A stretch of 64,000 nt of DNA from Mesorhizobium sp. LMG 17147 (GCF_024297145.1 NZ_JANCTC010000007.1:186001-250000); one strand, 5' to 3'; positions 8,901-16,966 are shown, counted from the stretch's first letter. Numbers and translations are program-made. Notes: a model not told the origin generated them from the sequence alone.

Positions 8901-10305
8901 CGCCGGCATAGATGACTGTTTCTAGCTGCGCGTCGGACAAGAGGCCGTCGCTGACAACCTTGGCAGGAAGAATCGGCCGGTAGCTCGGCTTCGGCGGAGC
9001 AACGGATGCCATTGCCGCCGATTGGACCAGCTTGGTCGGATGCGGATGGGCGCCCGGAATACGGATCGCCTGCAACCCGTACTCCTCATAGATGCCATCG
9101 GTGATGTGCCTACTTTCGGCAGGCGTCCAGTCCAATGTCTCGTAAGCAAGCTCGGTGCCTTCCGGCGTGGCAAGGCTGCGCACCGGAGTGGAACCTGCGG
9201 ATCTGGCGAGATCACCGCGCACGATGCGCGCTGTGGGCCCCAGTGCCTTGACGGCGGGCGCAAAGACCGAAGCGCTGACCGGCGGCCGCGCGGGAACATG
9301 TTCGCCAATCCAGGCGATCAGGGTGGCGACATCGGGCGCCGTGCCGGCTGATGCTGGAAAGGTGCCTGGATTGTCGGCCGGCAGTTTGTCAATGACGGTC
9401 AGCCGGGTCTCGACGGTGGTGCCATGCCTGGCGTAGACGGCGCCGTCGATCGCGGCGGTGAACACAACGCGACCGCGCTCCTGGAGCCTGACGAAGGACC
9501 CGCGCCAGATGGGCAGCTCTGGGGAAAAATTTGCCCCAGTGATTGCGACAAGCCGCCCACCCTCGGCGAGCCGGGCCAGCGCAGAGGCGACGTGGCGGTA
9601 GGCAGCGTCGGGCATGCGGCCGCTGACATTAGCAAGCACCGAGAATGGCGGGTTCATCAGCACGACGCTCGGCACTATGCCTGGATCGAGATGATCATCG
9701 ATATGCGCTGCGTTGAAGCGGGTGACGGGGATGGCCGGAAAGAGCAACGAAAGAAGCCCGGCGCGGGCCTCGGCCAGTTCGTTGAGCAGCAGTGTGCCGC
9801 CGCTGATCTCGGCCAGAATAGCAAGTAACCCGGTGCCGGCGGAGGGCTCCAGCACGCGATCGGCAGGGGTGATTGCCGCAGCAGTCACGGCCGCCAGACC
9901 GAGCGGAATGGGGGTGCTGAACTGCTGAAGCGCTTCGGTCTCTTCGGAGCGGCGCGTGTGAGTTGGGAACAGGCCGGCGATCTTGCCCAGCATCGGAAGT
10001 GCGGCGGCCGGAGAACCGGCTTTGCGGAAAAGCGACTTTCCGAATTTGCGCAGGAACAGCACCGTCGCGACTTCGCAAGCCTCATAGGCTGATTTCCAGT
10101 CCCATGCTCCGGATGCGTCGGAGGCACCGAAGGCAGCTTCCATGGCCAAGCGAAGGTTCGGGGCGTCGAGGCGCTGACCGCGTTGGAGATCGGGTAGAAG
10201 GAACTGCGCCGCGCGGTGGATGGCGGCAGCTGGTTCGACCGCGGGGGATGAGACAAGCGGAAGCGGTACTGCCGGAGCGGCAGTCTTCGAAGAAGCATCA
10301 AGCAT
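5947..10305 (-). CDS. N6-adenine methylase / strawberry-notch helicase fusion
   Basis: A 1452-residue protein typical of rhizobial ICEs. Near the N-terminus is a methyltransferase with the SAM motif EPSAGTG (about 153-159) and catalytic NPPF (218-221). A superfamily 2 helicase of the strawberry-notch type follows, with P-loop GDGTGAGKGR, DEAH-like motif IIFDESHAM, motif III ATGATTVHNLAYAQRLG, and a C-terminal SNF2/SBNO region with VFSDAGGTGRSYHADL and IQGLGRTNR. Homologues are thought to act in anti-restriction or DNA processing during transfer (inference). The ATG at 10305 is used with GAGG upstream; the 5' leader is described separately. It is coupled to the toprim gene. Confidence 0.92.
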   Translation of the reverse strand: MLDASSKTAAPAVPLPLVSSPAVEPAAAIHRAAQFLLPDLQRGQRLDAPNLRLAMEAAFGASDASGAWDWKSAYEACEVATVLFLRKFGKSLFRKAGSPAAALPMLGKIAGLFPTHTRRSEETEALQQFSTPIPLGLAAVTAAAITPADRVLEPSAGTGLLAILAEISGGTLLLNELAEARAGLLSLLFPAIPVTRFNAAHIDDHLDPGIVPSVVLMNPPFSVLANVSGRMPDAAYRHVASALARLAEGGRLVAITGANFSPELPIWRGSFVRLQERGRVVFTAAIDGAVYARHGTTVETRLTVIDKLPADNPGTFPASAGTAPDVATLIAWIGEHVPARPPVSASVFAPAVKALGPTARIVRGDLARSAGSTPVRSLATPEGTELAYETLDWTPAESRHITDGIYEEYGLQAIRIPGAHPHPTKLVQSAAMASVAPPKPSYRPILPAKVVSDGLLSDAQLETVIYAGEAHSEFLAGSWTVDDTFDLVSAARDDAAHAVRFRRGFMLGDGTGAGKGRQSAGIILDSWMQGRRKAVWISKSDKLIEDAQRDWSALGMERLLVTPLSRFPQGKAIRLDQGVLFTTYATLRSDERGEKMSRVRQIVEWLGTDFDGVIIFDESHAMQNAAGGKGERGDVAASQQGRAGLRLQNALPNARVVYASATGATTVHNLAYAQRLGLWGGDDLPFATRAEFVETIEAGGVAAMEVLARDLRALGLYTARSLSYDGVEYELVEHQLTPEQTRIYDAYAGAFSVIHNNLDAAMRAANITGETGTLNRQAKSAARSAFESTKQRFFGHLLTGMKTPTLIRSIERDLHQGHAAVIQIVSTGEALMERRLAEIPTEEWNDVRVDITPREYVLSYLQHSFPVQLYEPFTDSEGNLSSRPVYRDGQPVKSREAVARRDRLIEQLASLAPVPGALDQIVQRFGTDLVAEVTGRSRRIVRKTSTRGIDRLIVENRAGSANLAEAQAFMDDCKRILVFSDAGGTGRSYHADLTAKNRRLRVHYLLEPGWRADTAIQGLGRTNRTNQAQPPLFRPVATDVKAEKRFLSTIARRLDTLGAITRGQRQTGGQGLFRPEDNLESHYARDALRQLYLLLVRGKVDGCSLQMFEEATGLTLTDSTGIKDELPPITTFLNRLLALTIALQTVLFTAFEQLLNAKIEGAIASGAYDIGLETLRAESFVVTERRVIHVHAATGAETRLLTIAQRKRNRPVSLADALAQLHDPRAKLLVNNRSGRAAVQVPAPALMLDNGEIEWRVRLIRPMEHHQASLKMMAESHWVEAEQAAFADAWSVETADVPEFTDSTIHVVAGMLLPIWKRLPREFSRVYRLQTDDGERIIGRQVPPAWIAGALPTSSPSITASDAFVALLGGRTILDLADGLQLRRSRLMGVSRIELTGFNDTMRDRLSAYGLFREIISWKLRMFVPADSSGPAILGKLLKAYPVQRIDTREDA

Positions 10306-10410
10306 GGAGAAAACCTCAAGGAGAGCGGAACGGGAATGAACCGGGCGGCCCTCTCTCTCGACCAATCCGGCTCAAATCCGCCCTGGCCGGCCTCTCCCCT
10401 CTGGACTGCG
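10306..10410 (-). promoter_or_regulatory. 5' leader of the helicase gene, diverged copy of a shared ICE leader
   Basis: In the sense direction this leader has CAGAGGGGAGAGG, then GGATTGGTCGAGAGAGAGG and GCCGCCCGG, matching in order the leaders of parB and ardC. The hairpin stem of those copies is not preserved here, so only sequence similarity supports homology. The gap between the parB end and this gene (10306-10653) holds no other gene I can recognise. Confidence 0.4.
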
Positions 10411-10653
10411 GTCCTGCCGATAACGATCCTTCTTCGATCCAGGCGCTGCGCCGCTACCCGCCGTCAGTCCAACGACGACAGCGGCAACGCGGTTGGCAGC
10501 CCCGGGGCGACACCTTGGCACGCAGTGGGGACTGCGGGCAGCAGCCGCCGAGCGAGAAGGACGCGGCAGAAGCGGCCAATTGGCTTTGCCAGTGTGATCC
10601 GGTAGGGGTAGGAAAGGGCGCGGAGCGGCCGAAGCCGCTCCGCGCGAGGCGAT

Positions 10654-12774
10654 CTATTCAGCGGCCTTGTGCGGTACGCTGTCTTCAACCCGCACATCGT
10701 CGTCTGAGAGGAATTCGGGAAGCTCGTCCCCATAGCCGTCGGCGCCGGCGCTCCTATCAGCGCCAGCACTGCCGTCGAGGTCGACCAGGCGCAGCGGCTC
10801 GGGCAGCCAGCCACTACCGGTCAGCAAGCGTTCGGCTTCCTTCGCCATATCTTCCTTTTTCAGGTGCTCGATCAGCTGCGCGGCCTGTTCGCCCTTCGCC
10901 TCTCGCACTGCCTCGAGAATGCGAGACTTGGTGATGCGGCCGAGATAGTTTTCGACTGTCGGTGTCCAGCCGGCGTCAACCATATCGAGGCCGACCGCGC
11001 GTGCCAGTCGATCAGCTTGCGCGATCCGCTGCCGAACGCCGTGTGCCGAGATAGCGCCGCCATAGCGGTCGCCTTTCTCGTGGAGCGCGTTCAGGCCGTA
11101 GCTGACGCAATGGGCGAGCAACGCCTCGCGGCTGGTCTCATCAAGTGAGGCGATCCAGTCCCAAAGTGCATTGTCCTCGGTCGGCAGGTCCGATTTCCAG
11201 GCCTCATGGCGTTCAGCCACCGATTTCGCCGAGGGGCTGTCCTTCAGGTCACCTGGCTGCACAGGGAAGAAGACGTGGCGGATCGAGGCCTCAAGGCACC
11301 CCGTCGTGGTGCGGTGCTGGAACGTGTCAGTGACCAGCTTGTGCAAGAGCGCTGTCATGGCGACCTGAGGGTTGCCGGCAACGGCATCGCGCAACGCCAG
11401 CGTCCGGTGTGCGGTCAACTCTGTCACCAGTCGGTCCGGCAGGGGCTTGACCGCATCGTCCTCGTCTTGCTCGGACTCGACTGCCTGCCCGCCAATGGTG
11501 ACAACGGCACGGTGCACCGACGAGCCGTCGGCAGCCCCGGATCCGCCGTCCCTTTTTGATTCGTTCGCGCCGTCAAATGACATCGGCGGCACGTCCTCAG
11601 GCCGGAGAAACCCGCGGTCGACCGAGAGCAAGCCATCGGCGTCGATGCTGACGAACGCGCCGGCGATGGCGATGTCGGCCGGATCGAACTGCTTTGGGCG
11701 CTTGTCGAAATTGGCGAGCGCGGTCTCGATTTCACCGAGTCGCTGATCGACGTCATCGGGCAGCTCGTCAGCACCCTCATATTCGGTTTCAAGCTTGGCA
11801 TGCTCGGCGTTGAGGGCATCGATGGTAGCCTGCTCCTCGGACGAGAGATCGAGCGGGTTACTCTGCAGCTGATACAGCCCACGCGTTGCGTCGTAGGGGA
11901 AGCTGACAGCGACCTCGACCCACTTCCAACCCTCGGCTGCAACTTCCTGGGCAGCCGCCTTGAGCTTCTCGGTAACCAGGCAGTCCAGCAGCGCTGCATC
12001 CTGCAGCCAGCCGCCGTCATCCGACTGGAACAGGTCGTGCATCACGATACCACCCGCGGCCTCATAGGCGTCGGTCCCCACGAAGACGGCGCGCTTGTCG
12101 GAGGCACGCACCGTCGTTTCGGTCAGCATGCGCCGGATTTGATAGGGCTCTTTCGACCAGGCATCCCTGATCGCCTCCCAGACCTGCTCCTGGCGGGCGC
12201 GGTCTTCGGAGACCGTGAAAGCCATGAGTTGCTCCAGTGTCATGCCGTCATCGGCATACACATCGAGCAGCACTGGCGAGACGGAAGCCAGCCTAAGCCG
12301 TTGCTTAACGACGTTGACCGGCACGAAGAAGGCTGCGGCAATCTCCTCCTCGCTCATGCCTTTTTGGCGCATGTCCTGGAAGGCCCGAAACTGATCGAGC
12401 GGGTGCAGCGGCGCTCGCTCAATGTTCTCGGCGAGCGACACCTCCTCGGCAACGATCGCACTGTGACGAGCGCGCACGACACAGGGCACGAGGGCGGTCT
12501 TGGCGAGGCGCTTTTGCTTCACCAGCAGCTCAAGCGCGCGGAAGCGCCGGCCTCCGGCAGGTACCTCAAACATGCCAGTCTCGTTACCGTCGCTGTCGAC
12601 GACGGGTAAAACGCTGAGGCTCTGGATCAAGCCGCGTCGGGCGATCGAGGCCGCCAGATCCTCGATCGAGATGCCGACCTTGACGCGCCGGACATTGGAC
12701 TGGGAGAGCACCAGCTTGTTGAAGGGAATGTCGCGCGAGGACGACAGGGTGATCTTCTGAACGGCAGTAGCCAT
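10654..12774 (-). CDS. parB: ParB/RepB/Spo0J-family partition protein
   Basis: A 706-residue ParB-like protein. The ParB/Srx CTPase region comes first: IPFNKLVLSQSNVRR, IARRGLIQSLSVLPV, FEVPAGGRRFRALELL and VSLAENIERAPLHPLDQFRA. A helix-turn-helix follows in EEEIAAAFFVPVNVVKQRLRL. The long C-terminal region is typical of ICE-type ParB proteins and ends acidic. Known role: binding parS-like sites, spreading, and partition or transcription control of the element. No parA lies in the window. The ATG at 12774 is preceded by GGAG about 9 bases upstream, within the shared structured leader. Confidence 0.92.
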   Translation of the reverse strand: MATAVQKITLSSSRDIPFNKLVLSQSNVRRVKVGISIEDLAASIARRGLIQSLSVLPVVDSDGNETGMFEVPAGGRRFRALELLVKQKRLAKTALVPCVVRARHSAIVAEEVSLAENIERAPLHPLDQFRAFQDMRQKGMSEEEIAAAFFVPVNVVKQRLRLASVSPVLLDVYADDGMTLEQLMAFTVSEDRARQEQVWEAIRDAWSKEPYQIRRMLTETTVRASDKRAVFVGTDAYEAAGGIVMHDLFQSDDGGWLQDAALLDCLVTEKLKAAAQEVAAEGWKWVEVAVSFPYDATRGLYQLQSNPLDLSSEEQATIDALNAEHAKLETEYEGADELPDDVDQRLGEIETALANFDKRPKQFDPADIAIAGAFVSIDADGLLSVDRGFLRPEDVPPMSFDGANESKRDGGSGAADGSSVHRAVVTIGGQAVESEQDEDDAVKPLPDRLVTELTAHRTLALRDAVAGNPQVAMTALLHKLVTDTFQHRTTTGCLEASIRHVFFPVQPGDLKDSPSAKSVAERHEAWKSDLPTEDNALWDWIASLDETSREALLAHCVSYGLNALHEKGDRYGGAISAHGVRQRIAQADRLARAVGLDMVDAGWTPTVENYLGRITKSRILEAVREAKGEQAAQLIEHLKKEDMAKEAERLLTGSGWLPEPLRLVDLDGSAGADRSAGADGYGDELPEFLSDDDVRVEDSVPHKAAE

Positions 12775-12862
12775 CGGATGTACTCCGCGACGGGCGGCCG
12801 AGAGCCTCCCTCTCGACCTCCAAACCCGTCATGAGAATTCCGTCACTCCTCTCCCTCTGATG
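12775..12862 (-). promoter_or_regulatory. Structured 5' leader of parB with a conserved hairpin
   Basis: Sense-strand order: CAGAGGGAGAGG, ACGGGTTTGGAGGT, then a hairpin with 6-base arms CGAGAG and CTCTCG around the loop GGAGG (12799-12815), then GCCGCCCG and CGCGGAG before the start codon. The hairpin ends 24 bases before the ATG. The ardC leader has the same order with compensatory changes in the stem, which argues for an RNA structure. The remaining bases to 13009 contain no recognised gene. Confidence 0.6.
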
Positions 12863-13009
12863 TGCTCGGCAGCCACGCGACATTTGTCGCGGAGCAGGAG
12901 GTCGGCCCTGGCGCTCGGCAACGACTTCGCCGCAGCGGGTCCGGCATCGAGGCAGACTTCGATCACGAACGCATCCGCGGCAAGACGCCGAACTGAAAGC
13001 GGGCGGCTA

Positions 13010-13951
13010 TTACGCTGCCTCCCGCCGATCGTCGTCAGCGGCGACTTTGTCGGGCAAGAACCCCAAGAGATAATCCGCAGCCCTGCTCGCCAGAGAGGAC
13101 GCGCGAACGATCGCACGGTTATCCTCGCGCAGCACCTCCAGCCACGAGCCGATATAGTCGGCGTGACGCACGGTCGGCGTGATGCCCAGCGAGGCGCAGC
13201 AGAAAGCTGCACTTATCTCGGCAACCAGCTCTTCGAAGGCATACTTCTTGGTGCCGAAGGAACCGGACAAATCCCGGTTGAGGCGTGACGCATGACCAGT
13301 GGCGTGCCCGAGTTCATGCAGGGCGGTCCGGTGCCAGTTGATCGGCTCGAAGTAGGCTTGGGGTGGCGGGACCCGCACATAATCGTGGGCCGGAGCGTAG
13401 AAGGCGCGGCTGCCATCAACCCGGAAATCGATCCCCGTCTGCTTGATCAGTGTCTCGACCTTTGGCTCGATCAGGCCGGGCAGGGGCGGTTGCGTGGCCA
13501 TCGCACCATCGTGGGGCAGCCCGTCGCATTGCGCGGCGTTGAACACCGTAAAGCGTTTGAGGAATGGAATCGATCGGGCTTGCTCGCCGGTTTCGTGGGC
13601 ACGTTTTTTTTCGTCATCGGGCACGAACCGATCGGCGTAGACCACCGTCGTTCCATGCTCACCCTTGCTGACGCTGCCGCCAAGCGCGAGCGCCTGGCGG
13701 AAGGTCAGCCAGCTCTGTCCGGAAAAGCCCTGCTCGATCACCGAACCCCAGAGGATCAGGATATTGATTCCAGAGTATTGCCGTTCGGTGGCGGCGTTCT
13801 TCGGCATGGCGAGCGGCGCCTTCGCAGCCGCCGTTCCCCATGGCTGAACCCAGGGCAGGCGACCGTCCTCCAGCTCACCGATTATCTTGTTGGTGATGTC
13901 GTCATATAGGCTGGCCCGGGTCGGGGCAGCTTGGTGCCGATGCTTGGTCAT
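13010..13951 (-). CDS. ardC: ArdC-like antirestriction protein (ssDNA-binding domain plus metalloprotease)
   Basis: A 313-residue ArdC family protein. The N-terminal ssDNA-binding domain (DUF1738) shows RASLYDDITNKIIGELE, PWVQPWG, RQYSGINILIL and WLTFRQALALGGSVSKGEHG. The C-terminal M78-like peptidase has the zinc motif HELGH (212-216) and downstream EELVAEISAAF. ArdC proteins protect incoming single-stranded DNA from restriction during conjugation. The gene is probably the first of the minus-strand module running through parB and the helicase. The ATG at 13951 follows GGAG at suitable spacing and the shared leader. Confidence 0.93.
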   Translation of the reverse strand: MTKHRHQAAPTRASLYDDITNKIIGELEDGRLPWVQPWGTAAAKAPLAMPKNAATERQYSGINILILWGSVIEQGFSGQSWLTFRQALALGGSVSKGEHGTTVVYADRFVPDDEKKRAHETGEQARSIPFLKRFTVFNAAQCDGLPHDGAMATQPPLPGLIEPKVETLIKQTGIDFRVDGSRAFYAPAHDYVRVPPPQAYFEPINWHRTALHELGHATGHASRLNRDLSGSFGTKKYAFEELVAEISAAFCCASLGITPTVRHADYIGSWLEVLREDNRAIVRASSLASRAADYLLGFLPDKVAADDDRREAA

Positions 13952-14040
13952 TGCGAGTCTCCGCGCCGGGCGCTGGGAGCCTCTCTCCCAGCCTTCAACC
14001 CGTCAGTGCGCCAAGCGCGGTCCTCTAACTCTGATGGACT
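13952..14040 (-). promoter_or_regulatory. Structured 5' leader of ardC with a conserved hairpin
   Basis: Sense-strand order: CAGAGTTAGAGG, TGACGGGTTGAAGG, then a hairpin with arms TGGGAG and CTCCCA around the loop AGAGG (13974-13990), then GCGCCCG and CGCGGAG before the ATG. The hairpin ends 22 bases before the start. Compared with the parB leader, two stem pairs differ on both sides and still pair. Confidence 0.6.
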
Positions 14041-14456
14041 GGCAAGAAGACTTCGGTTGCCGACCAACTCCGAGGTGGGAGGCACCGTCCGAAACCGCAG
14101 CGTGAGGTGATCAGCAGAACCCCCTAACCCGGGCGCGCGGCAGTAGGCCCAAGAGACCCGGCAGTTAGCCCATAGAAACGAAGCAGCACGGATAGCTGAA
14201 GAGCCGTTTCACCGGCCACGGAAGTGGGGAGCTAGCCACAAGGCTCGTGGAGTGCGCGTCAGGGCAATCGTTCCGATTAGCAGGTCAAAGGAGCATCTTT
14301 GCCGCAGCCGCTGCCGTTGAAGCTTTTCGCAGCAGCATATTTAAAGAAAGATCGCGCGGCAGAGCATCTGAAATGGCGAGATAGAAACGTGCGCTCAATG
14401 AGACCCGCGATCGGTCTGTTTTCAGGCCAAACGATCGGGTCATAGAGATTTGCTGA
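14041..14456. other. Divergent intergenic region between ardC and the excisionase-like gene
   Basis: About 400 bases without a supported gene. It must contain the promoters for the leftward ardC module and the rightward integrase pair. The long minus-strand open frame crossing it (14285-15916) runs antisense to the integrase and has no family resemblance. Confidence 0.4.
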
Positions 14457-14465
14457 GGGCTCCGT

Positions 14466-14879
14466 TTGAAAGTTCCCGACCAATTCGACGAGACCACGCC
14501 TCTGCGCGTCGAGATTGCAGCACGAATTGCCTTTCCCGATGGCTCGTTGGGCGCTGCGGGCCTGCGCAAGGAACGTAACGCCGGTCGACTTGAAACGGAG
14601 CTAATCGCCGGAAAGGAGTACGTCACCTTGCTGGCGATCGCCAAAATGAGGGAACTATGCCGCGGACGTCGAAAGGGCCACGCATCGTCTGGCGGGACGA
14701 AAGCCGGAAGAAAGACGGAACGCTCCGAAACAAAGCTGGATGGTTTATCCGCGATCGAACAACGTTCATCAGCGCTGGCAGCAGCGAAAAAGGCCGTCCA
14801 GGACCTGAAGCTGAAAAGGCGCTCGCGGCCTACATCGCCAGCAAGTACCACCGAGCGCGCGGTGCCGAAGATGTCTTGA
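14466..14879 (+). CDS. Excisionase-like small protein overlapping the integrase start
   Basis: The first 65 residues resemble small rhizobial ICE DNA-binding proteins that precede integrases: TPLRVEIAARIAFPDGSLGA, GLRKERNAGRLETELIAGK, then YVTLLAIAKMRELCRG. This is a winged-helix/excisionase pattern. The start is a TTG with GAGGG about 6 bases upstream, since a stop lies three codons earlier and no ATG is available. The C-terminal half overlaps the integrase by 223 bases and is less convincing. Role inferred: directing the integrase toward excision or regulating it. Confidence 0.5.
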   Translation: MKVPDQFDETTPLRVEIAARIAFPDGSLGAAGLRKERNAGRLETELIAGKEYVTLLAIAKMRELCRGRRKGHASSGGTKAGRKTERSETKLDGLSAIEQRSSALAAAKKAVQDLKLKRRSRPTSPASTTERAVPKMS

Positions 14880-15844
14880 TAGCCGATGTCGTCAGCGTTT
14901 ACCTGAGAGAGGTTGCACCGAAGCATGCCGCGCCGGAAGAAACGGCGGCTCGGCTGGACAAGATCCTCGATTTTTTCGGTGAAAAGACGCTCGCCGCTAT
15001 CAATGGCAAGCTTTGCCGCGACTACGTCGCGTTCTGTCCCACCGAAGCCGCTGCGCGCCGCCAACTCGAGGATCTTCGTGCGGCCATCAACTACTACCGC
15101 AGGGAAGGCCACACGACTGCCGCACCGACGATTGTCCTGCCTGACAAGGCCGGTGCGCGCGAGCGCTGGTTGACGCGCAGCGAGGCGGCCGCCCTCATCT
15201 GGGCCGCGTGGCGTATGAAGCAGAAATGGAAGGGCCGGGAGAGCGACCGGCGTACCGGACGACACCTCGCCCGCTTCATGCTTGTCGCGCTTTATACAGG
15301 AACGCGCTCTGCCGCAGTCTGCGGTGCCGCCATCCGTCCAACCAAAGGGCATGGTTACGTGGACCTCGACCGCGGCATCTTTTACCGCCGCGCCGCTAGC
15401 GCAAAGAAGACCAAAAAACGCCAGCCGCCTGTGCGCTTGCCCGACAGGCTTTTGGCGCATCTCCGCCGCTGGGCGTGCACAGATCTCGATATCAGGACCA
15501 AGGCGCGCGGCAAGAGCGCAAATACTGGTCGTAAGATATCGCAAGACTTTGTGGTGGAGTGGAATGGAAAGCCGGTGGGGTCGGTCAAGAAGAGCTTCAG
15601 GAGAGCTCGCGACGCAGCCGGCCTCGGTCCCGACGTCACTTCGCACACGCTTCGCCACACCGCTGCGACCTGGCTGATGCGGGCCGGCGCCGACATGTGG
15701 CAGGCGGCGGGCTTTCTCGGCATCACCGTGGATGTTCTGATCGATACTTATGGCCACCATCATCCCGACTTCCAGGCAGACGCCGCCGAGAAGATCGCGA
15801 AGAAGCACGTTGCGCCAAGGCGACGAAAACCTCTCGCGGGATAG
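14657..15844 (+). CDS. Tyrosine site-specific integrase of the ICE
   Basis: A 395-residue tyrosine recombinase. The N-terminal SAM-like core-binding region spans about 70-160. The catalytic domain shows arginine I in LYTGTR (R217), the HxxR box in SHTLRHTAATWLMRAG (H330, R333) and the nucleophile in LIDTYGHHHP (Y365). It would recombine the element attachment site with the chromosomal site. It reads toward a tRNA-Pro fragment only about 120 bases away, the usual arrangement of integrase and attachment site. All catalytic residues I can check are present, so it is probably functional. Confidence 0.93.
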   Translation: MPRTSKGPRIVWRDESRKKDGTLRNKAGWFIRDRTTFISAGSSEKGRPGPEAEKALAAYIASKYHRARGAEDVLIADVVSVYLREVAPKHAAPEETAARLDKILDFFGEKTLAAINGKLCRDYVAFCPTEAAARRQLEDLRAAINYYRREGHTTAAPTIVLPDKAGARERWLTRSEAAALIWAAWRMKQKWKGRESDRRTGRHLARFMLVALYTGTRSAAVCGAAIRPTKGHGYVDLDRGIFYRRAASAKKTKKRQPPVRLPDRLLAHLRRWACTDLDIRTKARGKSANTGRKISQDFVVEWNGKPVGSVKKSFRRARDAAGLGPDVTSHTLRHTAATWLMRAGADMWQAAGFLGITVDVLIDTYGHHHPDFQADAAEKIAKKHVAPRRRKPLAG

Positions 15845-15962
15845 GTGACGATGAAAACGTGAAGTCGGCGCGGTGGCACCACAGGTTCCCCACACAAAGC
15901 CCAAAAGGAAATGCAATCATTGCGGAGCGAGCGTGACGAAAGAGCCCAGAAACCTGCGGCTT

Positions 15963-16025
15963 TGCCTGGTAGCGCACATCGTTCGGGACGATGGGGTCGC
16001 AGGTTTAAATCCTGCCACTCGCACC
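15963..16025 (+). tRNA. 3' part of a tRNA-Pro(CGG), probable attachment-site remnant
   Basis: The sequence gives a D-loop-like stretch, an anticodon arm CATCG-TTCGGGA-CGATG with anticodon CGG (15984-15986), a T arm GCAGG-TTTAAAT-CCTGC (15999-16015), an acceptor-like CACTCGC, then A and CC. The matching 5' acceptor and D stem cannot be built from the bases upstream. The T loop has T where C56 is expected. It is therefore a tRNA 3' fragment, as left by integration into a tRNA gene, rather than a working tRNA. Confidence 0.65.
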
Positions 16026-16804
16026 CCGCTCATTCTTCGGCACGATGGGTAAAGACCTGCGAGCACTCGCGTCCGGCACGCTCGACGAGATCGCCGGGAG
16101 TGGGCACAGCGCGATCGAGGGGATCAACTGCCCTGCTACGTAGCGGGCCTGCTCCATATGATGTTTTGCTGCCCGTCGCGTCGATAGGGACGCCGGGTAG
16201 CGCAGCTCAGTGGTGCATGAGGCAGAGAACATCGCGATAAGCGCCGTCGCCGTGGGATCTGGCGTCCAGCGCCAGCTCCGCGTCATTGGCAACATAGCCG
16301 ACTGGGCTTCGCGTCAGCTCGGTCTCGAACACCGCGATCACTTCCGGCCCTCGAGCCACGCCGGCTTGAGCCACACGCCCTCGCTCTTTGCGTAGATTGT
16401 GAAGAATCTGCTGACGTGTGCTGAGCCTGAGCGAAGCGGATGCAAGGACGGATGAAGCTTCACTGTTTTTCGAAGCCGATAATCCCTTGAATGACAGGCG
16501 ATGGCCTGTATCGCTTGAGCAGACCGGGGTGACGATGAAATGTCCGTAAGACGGACAGCGTTCATTCATTAACGGAGGCAGTTCGTGATCCCGAGTCCGG
16601 TTCAATGGGGCGGCCTAAAGGAGGCGTCAGCATAGCGCCGCCGCGGCCGAGACGCGGGATTGACCGCTCTCGTCAAGGGGTGCCGTTTAGCAGGAGCTCG
16701 TGACCAAGGTGGATGGAAGGAGCCTTCCTTCGCTTCGGCGGGGTTCCAACGGAAGTACTGTTCGATAATCCGAAAGCGCTGGTCGAACATCACGACGCTG
16801 CCTA
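16026..16804. other. Decayed region right of the attachment-site remnant
   Basis: About 780 bases with no frame I can assign. Short minus-strand frames exist but match no family I know. Sequence just before the ABC fragment also looks scrambled, consistent with a recombination scar between the ICE end and the sugar operon. Confidence 0.45.
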
Positions 16805-16966
16805 GTCCCGATGGCGATCATGCGCAGCAGCGTGGACTTGCCGCAGCCGGACGGGCCGACGAAGACGACGACTTCGCGGTCCTGGAGGTCGAGGTCCGAT
16901 ACCCTTGATGATCTCGGCGGCTCCATAGGATTTGCGCGCGCCGCGCAGCTTGAGCTCAGTCTTGGC
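16805..16966 (-). pseudogene. Truncated, frameshifted ABC sugar-importer ATPase (MsmK/UgpC type)
   Basis: The reading starts [23 protein letters not shown], shifts one frame at an extra G near 16902, then gives [20 protein letters not shown] and TLLRMIA. This is the start of a MalK/UgpC-type ATPase through the Walker A motif. The start codon is lost and everything after about 50 codons is missing. It directly follows the ROK kinase gene, so an ATPase once closed this operon. The intact ATPase at 25.7-26.8 kb is a different copy. Confidence 0.75.

Noticed and set aside
14285..15916. 543-codon open frame on the minus strand across the integrase
   Set aside because: Antisense to a clear tyrosine integrase with all catalytic residues; the translation has no family pattern.
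16190..16230. Second tRNA-like stretch (GTAGCGCAGCTCAGTGG)
   Set aside because: It resembles a tRNA D-arm, but no anticodon or T arm can be built around it.
16207..16605. 132-codon minus-strand frame right of the attachment site
   Set aside because: I looked for DUF982 or DUF768 patterns; the resemblance was too weak to name a gene.
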